Origin: Oscillospiraceae bacterium
GTDB lineage: Bacteria > Bacillota > Clostridia > Oscillospirales > QAMX01
DNA: 37,015 nucleotides
Reading direction: 5' to 3'
Assembly (NCBI GenBank): GCA_015067675.1
Contig: SVMB01000028.1
Coordinates: 1-37,015 of the forward strand
Shown here: in pieces, positions 8,217 to 16,136 of the stretch
How positions within the stretch are numbered: position 1 is the first letter of the stretch
How the letters are laid out: each line of letters opens with the position of its first letter
Made by a program: the position numbers and the translations under genes
The notes under the pieces: model-generated
The model's database searches: none
Told to the model about the DNA's origin: nothing
What the model saw: only the letters and a program-made list of their open reading frames with translations

Positions 8217-8939
8217 TCAGCCCTCCTTGATGCTGCAGACATAGCTGCCGTCCTCGCAGGCGGGCAGCAGACGGTCATACTCGGCGCGGGTAATGGGAAT
8301 AAAGCGGATGTAATCTCCGGCGCGATATAAGATTGGCTCGGCACGTCGGGGATCGTAGGGCTTCACCGGCGTGCGGCCGATGAGCCGCCAGCCGCCGGGA
8401 GAATCCAGCGGGTAGATGCCGGTCTGATCACCGCCGATGCCCACAGAACCTGCGGGGATTTTCGTGCGGGGAGACTGCAGACGGGGCGTGGCAATGCGCT
8501 CGTCGAGCCCTCCCAGATAGGCAAAGCCCGGCAGGAATCCCAGCATATAGATCAGGTAATCGGTGGAAGAGTGGACGCGGATGACTTCTTCTGCGGAGAT
8601 CTTTGCATGGGCTGCCACATCGGGCAGGTCCTCGCCGAAATCCTCACCGTAGCAGACCGGGATTTCAAAAATCCGCTTCTGCGCACCGGAGGTCTGATTG
8701 CATTCGGGCAAAAGCCGCTCAAGCTCCCTGACAAGCCTTGCATATGTGGTGATCGCCGGGTCAAACAGCACGGTCAGCGAACTGAACGTGGGGATTGTCT
8801 CGATGACGCCGCGCACTCTTCGCTCGGGGATCAGACGCGCCAGCGTACAGACCCGGGCGTTGATAGTAGGATCAATGCGGGAGGGGAAGGCGACGGTCAG
8901 GGCGCCGTCTCCGCAGGGTTTGAAGCTGACATCGTTCAT
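8217..8939 (-). CDS. pxpB: 5-oxoprolinase subunit B (KipI family)
   Basis: A 240-residue PxpB/KipI-family protein that pairs with PxpC. The conserved stretches PVCYGEDFGEDLPDVA, YLIYMLGFLPGFAYLGG and SVGIGGDQTGIYP are the family hallmarks; the last region carries a cyclophilin-like fold. Translation starts eight bases after a GAGGA site that lies inside the end of the upstream DUF4392 gene, only three bases away, so the genes are coupled. Length and motif order match known PxpB. It should act in the cytoplasm in the ATP-driven opening of 5-oxoproline. Confidence 0.93.
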   Translation of the reverse strand: MNDVSFKPCGDGALTVAFPSRIDPTINARVCTLARLIPERRVRGVIETIPTFSSLTVLFDPAITTYARLVRELERLLPECNQTSGAQKRIFEIPVCYGEDFGEDLPDVAAHAKISAEEVIRVHSSTDYLIYMLGFLPGFAYLGGLDERIATPRLQSPRTKIPAGSVGIGGDQTGIYPLDSPGGWRLIGRTPVKPYDPRRAEPILYRAGDYIRFIPITRAEYDRLLPACEDGSYVCSIKEG

Positions 8940-8942
8940 AGA

Positions 8943-10007
8943 TTATTCCTCAAAAAAGCCCAGCGCATCGACCTTTTCAAACCAGCCGCGGCAGGTTTCG
9001 GTAAGACCGGCTGCGTTTTCCACACAGCGGCGCATCAGATGGGCAATTGTAGCATTAAAGTCGGCATCACAGCCGTCCACAGCGGGGATCAGCCAGCCGT
9101 ACATATCCACCATGCCGCTGCGGGAAGCGGTGGTGATGACCTCACGGACTCGTTCAGCGGTGGCCATCAGGTCGTATTTGCCGGTGAGATGGGCAAGCGC
9201 TGCAAGCATTGCATAGACACCCCAGTCGGAGACCGTGGCGGTCACGACGTAATCGGCATTCGTGTCGGCAACCAGACCTCCGCCGCAGCCGCACTGACAG
9301 GAACCGGGGGCAGCGGATGGAATCCAGCGTACCAGATGCTCACGCAGGGTACCCATGCCCATTTCGTTGCCCAGATCGCCCACGGCGATGGTGGGAACGC
9401 CGAGCTCACCCAGACGCTTGAAGAGCAGATCGCTCTTGGCTTCCAGTTCGGTGATGTCACGGCCGAGTGCGTTGTGATAAACGCCGAGCGCGTTGGCGCC
9501 GGCGGTCTCGGTGCTTAAAACAAGAGAGGGTTTGCCCTGGGCGAGAATTGCATCAGCGCAGGCAGAAGCCTTGGATGCATCGGTGGTAAAGGGAAGTACC
9601 GCGACGGATGCGTGAACGGCAGCGGCGTCGGCGACGTTATCGTAGTAATGCAGTCCCACCACCGGCGCCAACGCCTGGATGGCATGAACATTGGCCTGCG
9701 GGACAATCATCACCGGCGTCCCGCCCATCAGGGCAATGGCGCGTACCAGATGCATCGCGCCGCAGATACCGTCCATCTCAGCCTTACGGTGGGGCAGGAG
9801 GACAAAGCCGGTGAACACGTAGACCAGATCGCCGGGCTTGATGGTATCCTGCATCACACGCGCTGCGTGCATGGAGACCGGCTCACCGGCATAGGCGCGG
9901 GAGGCCTTATAGAGGATGCGGCAGACGCCGTAGCCGCGGGGGTCAAGGTTCATCAGATCGTCCAGATTCTGACCGATGTTGAGTAGGGTGAGTTGTTCCT
10001 GCGTCAT
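8943..10007 (-). CDS. DUF4392 family protein (D-glutamate cyclase C-terminal region type)
   Basis: A 354-residue protein matching DUF4392, the C-terminal half of mammalian D-glutamate cyclase. Visible features are the GDLVYVFTGFVLLP segment near residue 60, a Rossmann-like GGTPVMIV stretch, the IAVGDLGNEMGMG motif and a Cys/Gly-rich CQCGCGGGLVADT turn followed by VTATVSDWGVYA. The catalytic reaction expected from the mammalian fusion is cyclisation of D-glutamate to 5-oxo-D-proline or the reverse. It lies second in the operon, 23 bases after the D-amino-acid aminotransferase and three bases before pxpB, with GGAGG eight bases before its ATG. Because the DUF1445 partner is a separate, non-adjacent gene, the two would need to assemble. 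Function in bacteria is inferred from domain content and context. Confidence 0.83.
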   Translation of the reverse strand: MTQEQLTLLNIGQNLDDLMNLDPRGYGVCRILYKASRAYAGEPVSMHAARVMQDTIKPGDLVYVFTGFVLLPHRKAEMDGICGAMHLVRAIALMGGTPVMIVPQANVHAIQALAPVVGLHYYDNVADAAAVHASVAVLPFTTDASKASACADAILAQGKPSLVLSTETAGANALGVYHNALGRDITELEAKSDLLFKRLGELGVPTIAVGDLGNEMGMGTLREHLVRWIPSAAPGSCQCGCGGGLVADTNADYVVTATVSDWGVYAMLAALAHLTGKYDLMATAERVREVITTASRSGMVDMYGWLIPAVDGCDADFNATIAHLMRRCVENAAGLTETCRGWFEKVDALGFFEE

Positions 10008-10030
10008 AGGATGTGCCTCCGTTTCAGCGC

Positions 10031-10873
10031 TTATGCGCCCACATAGGAGTGGAATTCGTCCATGATCTCTTTACAGAGAGCGCTGGTCAGCTCGGGAGCC
10101 TTGCCGCCGCAGGGCTTGCCGTCCAGCTCATCGGCGCAGAGGAAGAACTTGGAGGAACTGGTGACGATGATTTCGTCAGCGTCGCGCAGTTCATCCATCG
10201 TGAAAGGAGTCTCATCCACGGGGATGCAGAGCTTCTTGCAGGCTTTGATCAGATGAGCGCGGGCGATGCCGGGCAGGATGTAGTGGTCACAGGGATGGGT
10301 CTTGAGGATGCCGTTCTTGATGATGGAAACATTGGAGTGGGCGCATTCGGTGACGCGCTCACCGCGATGCAGGACGCATTCATCACAGCCGGCCTCTTCT
10401 GCTTCCTGGGCAGCCATGACGCTGGGCAGGAGGTTAATGGTCTTGACGTTGCAGTGCAGGAAACGGGTATCCTCACGGGTGATGAGCTTGAGGCGGTGAT
10501 CGGTACCCTTGAGAGGCGCGGGGGTGATGGTAATGTAGAGGTTGGAGGGCACGCCGGTGGGGAAGATATGATTGCGCTTGGCGGTACCGCGGGAAGCCTG
10601 CCAGTAGACGAAGAGCTCGTCGGCATCGACTTTTTTGACAAGGCTGTTGAGGATATCGGCAAGCTCGGCCTTGGTGTAGCCGAGGTTGATGCGCATAAGA
10701 CCTGCTGAGTTGAAGAAGCGGTCAATATGCTCTTCCAGCAGATAGATCACGCCGTTCTTGCAGCACGTGGCGTCATAAACGCCGTCGCCGAAGTAACAGG
10801 CGCGGTCGTTCATGGGGATCATCATTTCTTCAATCAGGCCGATTTTGCCGTTATAATAACCGAGATTCTGCAT
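10031..10873 (-). CDS. dat: D-amino-acid aminotransferase (class IV PLP enzyme)
   Basis: A 280-residue class IV PLP aminotransferase. The PLP-binding lysine is K144 (NVKTINLL), matching the position of the catalytic lysine in Bacillus D-amino-acid aminotransferase, and the ECAHSNV segment forms the cofactor-side loop. Such enzymes move amino groups between D-alanine, D-glutamate and their keto acids. Length fits D-amino-acid aminotransferase rather than the longer branched-chain enzymes, though 4-amino-4-deoxychorismate lyase is a related alternative. It is the first gene of the operon with pxpABC and the two D-glutamate cyclase-like genes, which strongly favours D-glutamate as substrate. An AAGGA site lies nine bases before the ATG, and a promoter is seen at 10921-10948. 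Confidence 0.85.
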   Translation of the reverse strand: MQNLGYYNGKIGLIEEMMIPMNDRACYFGDGVYDATCCKNGVIYLLEEHIDRFFNSAGLMRINLGYTKAELADILNSLVKKVDADELFVYWQASRGTAKRNHIFPTGVPSNLYITITPAPLKGTDHRLKLITREDTRFLHCNVKTINLLPSVMAAQEAEEAGCDECVLHRGERVTECAHSNVSIIKNGILKTHPCDHYILPGIARAHLIKACKKLCIPVDETPFTMDELRDADEIIVTSSSKFFLCADELDGKPCGGKAPELTSALCKEIMDEFHSYVGA

Positions 10874-10920
10874 ACTGTATGTTCCTTTCGATGAATAAAT
10901 ATGAGAAAATTCTAATGGGT

Positions 10921-10948
10921 ATTATAGAACGAAAAAACAGTTTTGCAA
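10921..10948 (-). promoter_or_regulatory. Promoter of the D-glutamate/5-oxoproline operon
   Basis: Reading leftward, TTGCAA (10948-10943) and TATAAT (10926-10921) are 16 bases apart. The start would fall near 10914, about 40 bases before the aminotransferase ATG. It separates the operon from the Lrp gene, so the operon can be expressed independently. Confidence 0.7.
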
Positions 10949-11040
10949 ATGATTTCCGACAAAAACGAAAAACATTTCGGTAAAGATGAAAAGCGACGGT
11001 AAAAAATAGGACAGAAAAGCGACTGCACCGGCAAACGGCG

Positions 11041-11502
11041 TTATTTTTTCGGCGGAAGCTCAGGAATAACGGACAATTCGTTTTTGATAGGTTTAAGCAC
11101 GAAATGGGTCTTGGTATTCTGCACACCCTTCATACTCTTAATCATGCGGTGAATCAGTTCCAGACTCTCGGAACTGTCGGTGTAAATCTTGAGCATGAAG
11201 TCAAACTCACCGGTCAGATAATAGCACGAAGCAATGGACGGCTCGTTGCAGATCATCTCGCAGAAGTCATCAAAATAGCGCGGATGCTCAAGACTGACCT
11301 CCATGAGCGCGGTCAGATCATTGCCGAGCTGTTTTTGATTGAGCAGGACGGTGTACTGGTCGATGGTGCCGTTTTCTTCGAGCTTGCGGATGCGCTCGAG
11401 CACTGCGGAGACGGAAAGATTGACCTTCGAGCTGATGGTGGAGGCTTTCATGCGCGCATTTTCACGCAGCAGGCGGATAATCTCAAAATCAGTATGATCC
11501 AT
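11041..11502 (-). CDS. Lrp/AsnC family transcriptional regulator
   Basis: A 153-residue Lrp/AsnC regulator. The N-terminal helix-turn-helix (ASTISSKVNLSVSAVLERI) is followed by the alpha/beta RAM domain (about residues 65-140) with the CYYLTGEFDFML stretch, where amino acids usually bind. ATG at 11502 follows AAAGGA by eight bases; an in-frame GTG lies six bases further up. It is transcribed in the same direction as, and immediately upstream of, the D-glutamate operon. Lrp-type proteins normally control genes of amino acid metabolism next to them, so it probably senses glutamate, a D-amino acid or 5-oxoproline. A perfect inverted repeat overlaps its own promoter. Confidence 0.88.
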   Translation of the reverse strand: MDHTDFEIIRLLRENARMKASTISSKVNLSVSAVLERIRKLEENGTIDQYTVLLNQKQLGNDLTALMEVSLEHPRYFDDFCEMICNEPSIASCYYLTGEFDFMLKIYTDSSESLELIHRMIKSMKGVQNTKTHFVLKPIKNELSVIPELPPKK

Positions 11503-11540
11503 GTACACATTCCTTTCAAAACACGCGGGAGAAAAGAATA

Positions 11541-11587
11541 CCCGGCAGTATGGGTCTACTATACCATACTGCCGGGCGGTTTGTAAA
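11541..11587 (-). promoter_or_regulatory. Lrp gene promoter overlapped by a perfect 13-bp inverted repeat
   Basis: Reading leftward, TTTACA (11587-11582) and TATAGT (11563-11558) are 18 bases apart. The perfect inverted repeat CCCGGCAGTATGG (11541-11553) and its complement (11564-11576) brackets the -10 element. It may be the operator for autoregulation; it is also followed leftward by a T-rich stretch, so it could double as a terminator for the upstream operon. Confidence 0.5.
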
Positions 11588-11648
11588 GCCTTATACAACA
11601 ATTATTTCGAGGGGAATCAGATGACTGCTGATGATTTTTCGGTCTGGA

Positions 11649-12776
11649 TCACTTTAACCAGAAAAGATTGCGGTCGGATGAAAAATTCTTGGTGTTGTAG
11701 AGAACCAGCACGTCCGTGATGGCCTCGCCTGACTGGGCGACACTTTCCAGATATGCATCCACCGACATGGCAAAGTAGCGCAGGTCGATGACGTGGATGG
11801 TTTCGTAGTCGTTTACCGCAAACTGCAGGAAGGTGTTGGCGTAGGAATCCTTGAACACCAGCAGATGACGGCCGTTGTCGACACCTCCGGAGATGACGGA
11901 GAGCGACTGGTTGGCGTTGAGGTAAACGGAATACTTATCCTTGGTGTCGAGATAGCTCGGCTCGTAATAGGAGTCACTCTCGCTCTGACCGAGGTTATAG
12001 CTGACGTGGATGGGCAGCTCAGGATAGCAGGCAGTCAGCGTATCGGCAAGGATGTCCTTTGCACCGACCTTGGAGAAGAGCGTACCGTAGAATTCATTGC
12101 TCATGACCTCGCTTGTGTAGCTGTCATAGGAGGCAGCGGAGTCGCCGAGCATCTCACGGTAGGCAGCATATGCATAATAGGCGCCGAGGCTGGTCCAGTG
12201 ATGGTCGGTACGGTAGTAGATGTATTCATCACGATGTGCGGTGAGCGCATTGGTCACATCCACAACAGAGAGTCCGGCATCGCAGAGCCGCTGAATGAGC
12301 GCCGCCTGATCGACTTCCGGGGCAAATCGCGGCAGTGCATCCTTATAGATAGCGGACGCGGTGGGGACGAGCATGATCCGGGGAGTCAGGCCGTACTTTT
12401 CCTGCAGTCGTGCGGAGTATGCCTGCAGATAGCCGATGTTGGTTGTAAACTGCTCCTCGTCGAGCTTGTCAAACTTCTCAATCAGTGCTCCGTTGGAGCC
12501 GAAGTAGACGCCACCGGCCTCTCGCTTGCCGGTCAGACGCTCCACTGCGGTTTTCATAGCGATCCAGCGATCGCGCAGGGGGAACTGATCGGTGATGTAG
12601 GTCTCGAAATCGGCGGTAAAGTCACCGTCAAAGAGCGATTTGATGGAAAAGGTCGGAAAAGACTCCAGATAGCGGTTTTCGTTCTCGGAAAAAGTCCGGT
12701 CGGGGAGGATCAGACCCAGTACGGACAGCGAGAACACCAGAACGAGAAACAGAACGGTCAGTGTTTTGGCACGCAT
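11649..12776 (-). CDS. DHHW family protein (AlgJ/AlgX-like, polymer O-acetylation)
   Basis: A 375-residue membrane-anchored protein. Residues about 1-25 form a signal anchor, after which the chain should face the cell exterior. The signature TDHHW (D191, H192, H193, W194) is the catalytic-motif region of SGNH-like DHHW and AlgX/AlgJ proteins, which complete O-acetylation of surface polysaccharides. The start at 12776 was chosen because AAGGAGGG lies six bases upstream; an ATG six bases earlier touches that site. It lies 12 bases downstream of the MBOAT gene, an arrangement shared by alginate and cell-wall acylation systems. The acceptor polymer is unknown because no glycosyltransferases are nearby. 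Confidence 0.85.
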   Translation of the reverse strand: MRAKTLTVLFLVLVFSLSVLGLILPDRTFSENENRYLESFPTFSIKSLFDGDFTADFETYITDQFPLRDRWIAMKTAVERLTGKREAGGVYFGSNGALIEKFDKLDEEQFTTNIGYLQAYSARLQEKYGLTPRIMLVPTASAIYKDALPRFAPEVDQAALIQRLCDAGLSVVDVTNALTAHRDEYIYYRTDHHWTSLGAYYAYAAYREMLGDSAASYDSYTSEVMSNEFYGTLFSKVGAKDILADTLTACYPELPIHVSYNLGQSESDSYYEPSYLDTKDKYSVYLNANQSLSVISGGVDNGRHLLVFKDSYANTFLQFAVNDYETIHVIDLRYFAMSVDAYLESVAQSGEAITDVLVLYNTKNFSSDRNLFWLK

Positions 12777-12788
12777 GGTCATCCCTCC

Positions 12789-14195
12789 TTAGAAACGGAA
12801 ATAGAGAAACGGATTGTAGGTGCTGGTGACAAGCCAGGCGATGCAGAGAATAAAGCCGGCGGCCATCAGAACACCGTCCACAAGCGTCAGCGTACCGGAA
12901 GAGAGCTTCGCGGCAGCCTTGTGGTAGAGATTGCGGCCGACGGGGAGACTGGCAATGACCAGAATCACCAGCAGCGGCAGGTTCGAGGTGAGTGCGTACA
13001 GAGCCGTATCGCTGACAAGTGCAATGGAGCCTGCGCCGAAAAGCTGTCCGAAGTAGGCGATACCCTTTGAGAAATTATCAAAGGCGAAGAGCACCCAGCC
13101 GAAAAGAACCGCGATGAGCGTATAGACATGACTGATCCAGCGGGGCGCGGATTTGAGGACTTTGAGCAGGAACAGCTTTTCGATGAGCAGCAGGATGCAG
13201 TAATAGATACCCCATGCGGCGAAGTTCCAGCTGGCGCCGTGCCAGATGCCGGTCAGCAGCCAGACAACGCCGATGTTGATGAGCTGACGGCCGATACCGC
13301 GGCGGTTGCCGCCGAGTGGAATGTAGACATATTCCTTGAACCAGGTGCCAAGGGAGATGTGCCAACGGCGCCAGAACTCGGTAATCGAGCGGGAAATGTA
13401 GGGATAGTTGAAGTTCTCGAGAAAGTCAAAGCCCAGCATATGACCCAGACCGATAGCCATGTCGGAGTAGCCGGAGAAGTCGAAGTAGATCTGGAAGGCA
13501 TAGGCGATGATGCCGAGCCAGGCACCCAGCACACTCTGTTCGCTGCCGGTCACGGTGGACAGTGTATCCCAGACAGCGCCGATGTTGTTGGCAAGCAGCA
13601 CCTTCTTGGCCATACCGACGACAAAACGCTGTGCACCGTCGGCAAAGCGGTCGATGGTATGCTCGCGCTCATTGAGCTGATCGGCGACGGTCTGATAGCG
13701 AACGATGGGACCGGCGATAAGCTGGGGGAACAGGGCCACGTAGGCGCCGAAGGAGATGATGTTCTTCTGTGCCTTGGCCTCACCACGGTAGACGTCGATT
13801 GTGTAGGACATGGTCTGGAAGGTGTAGAAGGAAATGCCGATGGGCAGCGGCAGTCCGGGGAGGGGAATGGACGTACCCAGAAGGGAATTGATGGTAGCCA
13901 GGATGAAGTCGGTGTACTTGAATACGCCCAGCAGCGCCAGGTTAATTACCACCGAGGATATAAGTGCGATCTTTGCTTTCTTCGTTCCGCGATGTTTTTC
14001 AACGATCATGCCGTGGGTGTAGTCCACCAGCGTCGAGAAAAGCATCAGGACCACATAAATCGGCTCGCCCCAGGCATAGAAGATGAGGCTTGTGATAAAC
14101 AGAATGGTGTTCTTCCAGCTGCGGGGAACAGCAAAGTAGAGAAGCAGGAAGATCGGCAGGAAAACAAAGAGGAAATTCAGACTTGAAAATACCAT
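12789..14195 (-). CDS. MBOAT family membrane O-acyltransferase (AlgI/DltB-like)
   Basis: A 468-residue polytopic membrane enzyme with about ten hydrophobic segments. It likely takes an acetyl or other acyl group from a cytoplasmic donor and passes it across the membrane. The family-invariant histidine is H319 in GIWHGASWNF; other hallmarks are the early FYAWGEP and the FAYAFQIYFDFSGYSDMAIGLG-type region near residue 230 (split here by normal residues), the site where these proteins form a tunnel. The next gene encodes a DHHW protein that would receive the acyl group outside. The upstream lipoprotein gene (DUF4358) belongs to the same strand and probably the same transcript. DltB is a close alternative, but no dltA, dltC or dltD is present. 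Confidence 0.9.
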   Translation of the reverse strand: MVFSSLNFLFVFLPIFLLLYFAVPRSWKNTILFITSLIFYAWGEPIYVVLMLFSTLVDYTHGMIVEKHRGTKKAKIALISSVVINLALLGVFKYTDFILATINSLLGTSIPLPGLPLPIGISFYTFQTMSYTIDVYRGEAKAQKNIISFGAYVALFPQLIAGPIVRYQTVADQLNEREHTIDRFADGAQRFVVGMAKKVLLANNIGAVWDTLSTVTGSEQSVLGAWLGIIAYAFQIYFDFSGYSDMAIGLGHMLGFDFLENFNYPYISRSITEFWRRWHISLGTWFKEYVYIPLGGNRRGIGRQLINIGVVWLLTGIWHGASWNFAAWGIYYCILLLIEKLFLLKVLKSAPRWISHVYTLIAVLFGWVLFAFDNFSKGIAYFGQLFGAGSIALVSDTALYALTSNLPLLVILVIASLPVGRNLYHKAAAKLSSGTLTLVDGVLMAAGFILCIAWLVTSTYNPFLYFRF

Positions 14196-14222
14196 GATGC
14201 GTCACCTGTCATAGCAGTAATA

Positions 14223-14249
14223 ATGGAGGCGCGCGATGCGCGCCTCCAT
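14223..14249 (-). terminator. GC-rich hairpin between the lipoprotein and MBOAT genes
   Basis: ATGGAGGCGCGC at 14223-14234 pairs perfectly with 14238-14249 around a three-base loop. No U-tract follows on either strand, so it may act as a stability or attenuation element rather than a full terminator. Confidence 0.45.
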
Positions 14250-14270
14250 GAAAGGTTTCAGTCGATTCAA

Positions 14271-14849
14271 TCAGTTAAACAGAGCGTTGAAAGCATCCAC
14301 GCCGATCTGAGCCTGCTCTTCGGCGAACTTGGCAGCGTCGGTCTCATTTTCGCTGACATCGTCGGGAGCGCCGGCCAGCAGGAAGACAACGTAGTCACCG
14401 TTGCGCAGAACCTTGGCGGAGTCGATCTTGGCGAGGTTGGCGGGATACTGCATGGCGTCGTTGACCAGAGTTTCGCGGGCGGCATTGAGGGCTTCCTCGA
14501 TCTTGTCGGCAGCGCCGGCCTTGGCCTTAATGACGATCACGCGGTCGGGATGGAAGCCGATCATGGGCATCTCAGCTACGATCTCTTCGCAGTCGGCCAG
14601 ATCCAGACCGAACATATCGGTCAGCAGCTCCTCGGGGATGGGAGCGTTGGACAGATAGTTTTCACCGTAGGCTTCACGGATGGCGGCGGCGATCTCTTCG
14701 GCGGTATACTCGGGAGCGGCGGGAGTCGTGGTGGTGGCAGCGGTGGTCGTGGTAGCCGCGGTGGTGGTAGAGGTGTTGGCATTACCGCCGCAGGCGGCGC
14801 ACAGCAGGGCGATAGAGAGGGCGAGAACGAGAGCAATGATTTTCTTCAT
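14271..14849 (-). CDS. DUF4358 family lipoprotein
   Basis: A 192-residue predicted lipoprotein. A basic start (MKK), a hydrophobic stretch and the sequence LLCAACGG place the lipid-modified cysteine at C20; the -3 position is an unusual Cys. Residues about 23-46 form a Thr/Ala-rich linker, then a compact domain of about 140 residues matches DUF4358, a family of unknown function seen beside MBOAT/DHHW gene pairs in Firmicutes. That neighbourhood suggests it assists acylation of a surface polymer. The start at 14849 is preceded by AGAAAGGA at a longish spacing of 13 bases; a TATAAT box lies near 14946-14951 on the same strand with no good -35 element. Confidence 0.8.
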   Translation of the reverse strand: MKKIIALVLALSIALLCAACGGNANTSTTTAATTTTAATTTTPAAPEYTAEEIAAAIREAYGENYLSNAPIPEELLTDMFGLDLADCEEIVAEMPMIGFHPDRVIVIKAKAGAADKIEEALNAARETLVNDAMQYPANLAKIDSAKVLRNGDYVVFLLAGAPDDVSENETDAAKFAEEQAQIGVDAFNALFN

Positions 14850-14993
14850 GTGTTTTGGGTTTTCCTTTCTGTTTTGTTTTCGATACTTATGACGCACAGT
14901 TTCGGAAAAAGTTCTGCCTGATTATTATTTTCATAAAGTTTGTGCATTATAACAGGGAACAAAACGAAAGAAAAATGAAAATTGCGCAAAATG

Positions 14994-15014
14994 CCATCAA
15001 CTGGAAATTGATGG
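14994..15014 (-). terminator. Weak terminator after the sialidase-like operon
   Basis: CCATCAA at 14994-15000 pairs with 15008-15014. Leftward, the stem is followed by a short ATTTT tract. It directly abuts the stop codon of the sialidase-like gene. Confidence 0.4.
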
Positions 15015-16103
15015 TTAATTCAGCTCGATGCGGCGGATGGAGGTACGGTTTAAGCAGCCGTCGTCTTCATCACGGGAACCGGAACAGTAGGAAATGAGCA
15101 GGTAATCCGGTTCGAAATGGATGGCGGGATAGCAGTAGCCGTGGTTGGGATCATCCTCGATCACGACGGGTTCCGACCAGGTGACGCCGTTATCGTCGCT
15201 GGTGGCCAGATAATAGGGCGTACGTCCCATGGTTCCGGGGACGATGGTGCGGCCGGGGTAATTGGGAATGGGATTCCAGAGTGCGTAGAGCTTGTTGTCA
15301 AAGGGATTGCGCTTGATGAGCAGGGGAGAGCAGGGACCGGTGAAGGCCGAAGGCTGGGGAGGCGTCCAGGTTTCGCCGCCGTCCATGGAGAAGTATTCGT
15401 AGTGGCGCCCGAGATCGGTGCGGGCATAGGCCCAGATAACGCCGCCGGCAAGCTCTACGAGGCCGGGTTCCTGCAGACCGGAGCCGGTGTGAGGGCAGTT
15501 GATGGCGATGGTCGTTTTGGTGGGACGCCAGGTGAAACCGTCGTCGTCGGAGATGAAGTAGCGGTTGGTGGCGTTGAAGCTGACGGCGTAGTGGTTATCG
15601 GAGGCGGGCATCGGCGGATGGAAGGCGGCAGGAACGATGAGACGTCCGGAGGAATGCTGCAGCACACGGTCGTTGTTGACCACGTAGTAGCCGGGGATAT
15701 CGATGCAGTAAATGGGCTCAGACCAGGTCGCGCCTTCGTCGGTGGAGCGATAGAGGACGTATTTGCTGTCGTGATTGAGAAGACGGTAGAAGTAGAACAG
15801 ACCGATGTCACCGTTTGCCATACGGCGCAGGGTGACGCTCATGATGTTTTGGAGCTTCAGATCCTTGGCGCGAAAGAGAATGCGGGGCTGAGACCAGGTT
15901 TTGCCCTCGTCGGCAGATTCGATACAGGCGATGTCCGCATTGGCATGGTCGCTGCCGTTTTCACCCTCAAAGCGGGAATAGATAAAGAGGATACGGTCGT
16001 CGCGGGTACGGATGAAGGAACCTTCGCTGTTGCGGGGATTGGAGGGCTGTCCGGGAATTGCCGAAGGAGTGAGGGAACACACGATAGTACCTTTTTCGAT
16101 CAT
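15015..16103 (-). CDS. Sialidase-like BNR/Asp-box protein (second of tandem pair)
   Basis: A 362-residue six-bladed propeller candidate of the sialidase superfamily (BNR_2 type). Five Asp-box motifs are visible: SADEGKTW, STDEGATW, SDDDGFTW, SMDGGETW and SDDNGVTW, spaced along the chain as expected for beta-propeller blades. An early arginine segment (RNSEGSFIRT) and a late GYCYPAIHFEPDYLLISY stretch are strongly conserved with its neighbour. There is no signal peptide, so it probably acts in the cytoplasm. Substrate may be a sialylated or other acidic oligosaccharide; exo-sialidase activity is not proven, because the classical FRIP motif is not obvious. GGAGG lies eight bases before the ATG. 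It is about two-thirds identical by eye to the upstream gene, 33 bases away. Confidence 0.8.
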   Translation of the reverse strand: MIEKGTIVCSLTPSAIPGQPSNPRNSEGSFIRTRDDRILFIYSRFEGENGSDHANADIACIESADEGKTWSQPRILFRAKDLKLQNIMSVTLRRMANGDIGLFYFYRLLNHDSKYVLYRSTDEGATWSEPIYCIDIPGYYVVNNDRVLQHSSGRLIVPAAFHPPMPASDNHYAVSFNATNRYFISDDDGFTWRPTKTTIAINCPHTGSGLQEPGLVELAGGVIWAYARTDLGRHYEYFSMDGGETWTPPQPSAFTGPCSPLLIKRNPFDNKLYALWNPIPNYPGRTIVPGTMGRTPYYLATSDDNGVTWSEPVVIEDDPNHGYCYPAIHFEPDYLLISYCSGSRDEDDGCLNRTSIRRIELN

Positions 16104-16136
16104 GGTGAAAACCTCCGATCAGTAGTATGGATATTG

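Noticed and set aside
14710-14775. Thr/Ala-rich repeat as a variable tandem repeat
   Set aside because: It encodes the linker of a lipoprotein and varies by codon; it lacks exact repeat units.
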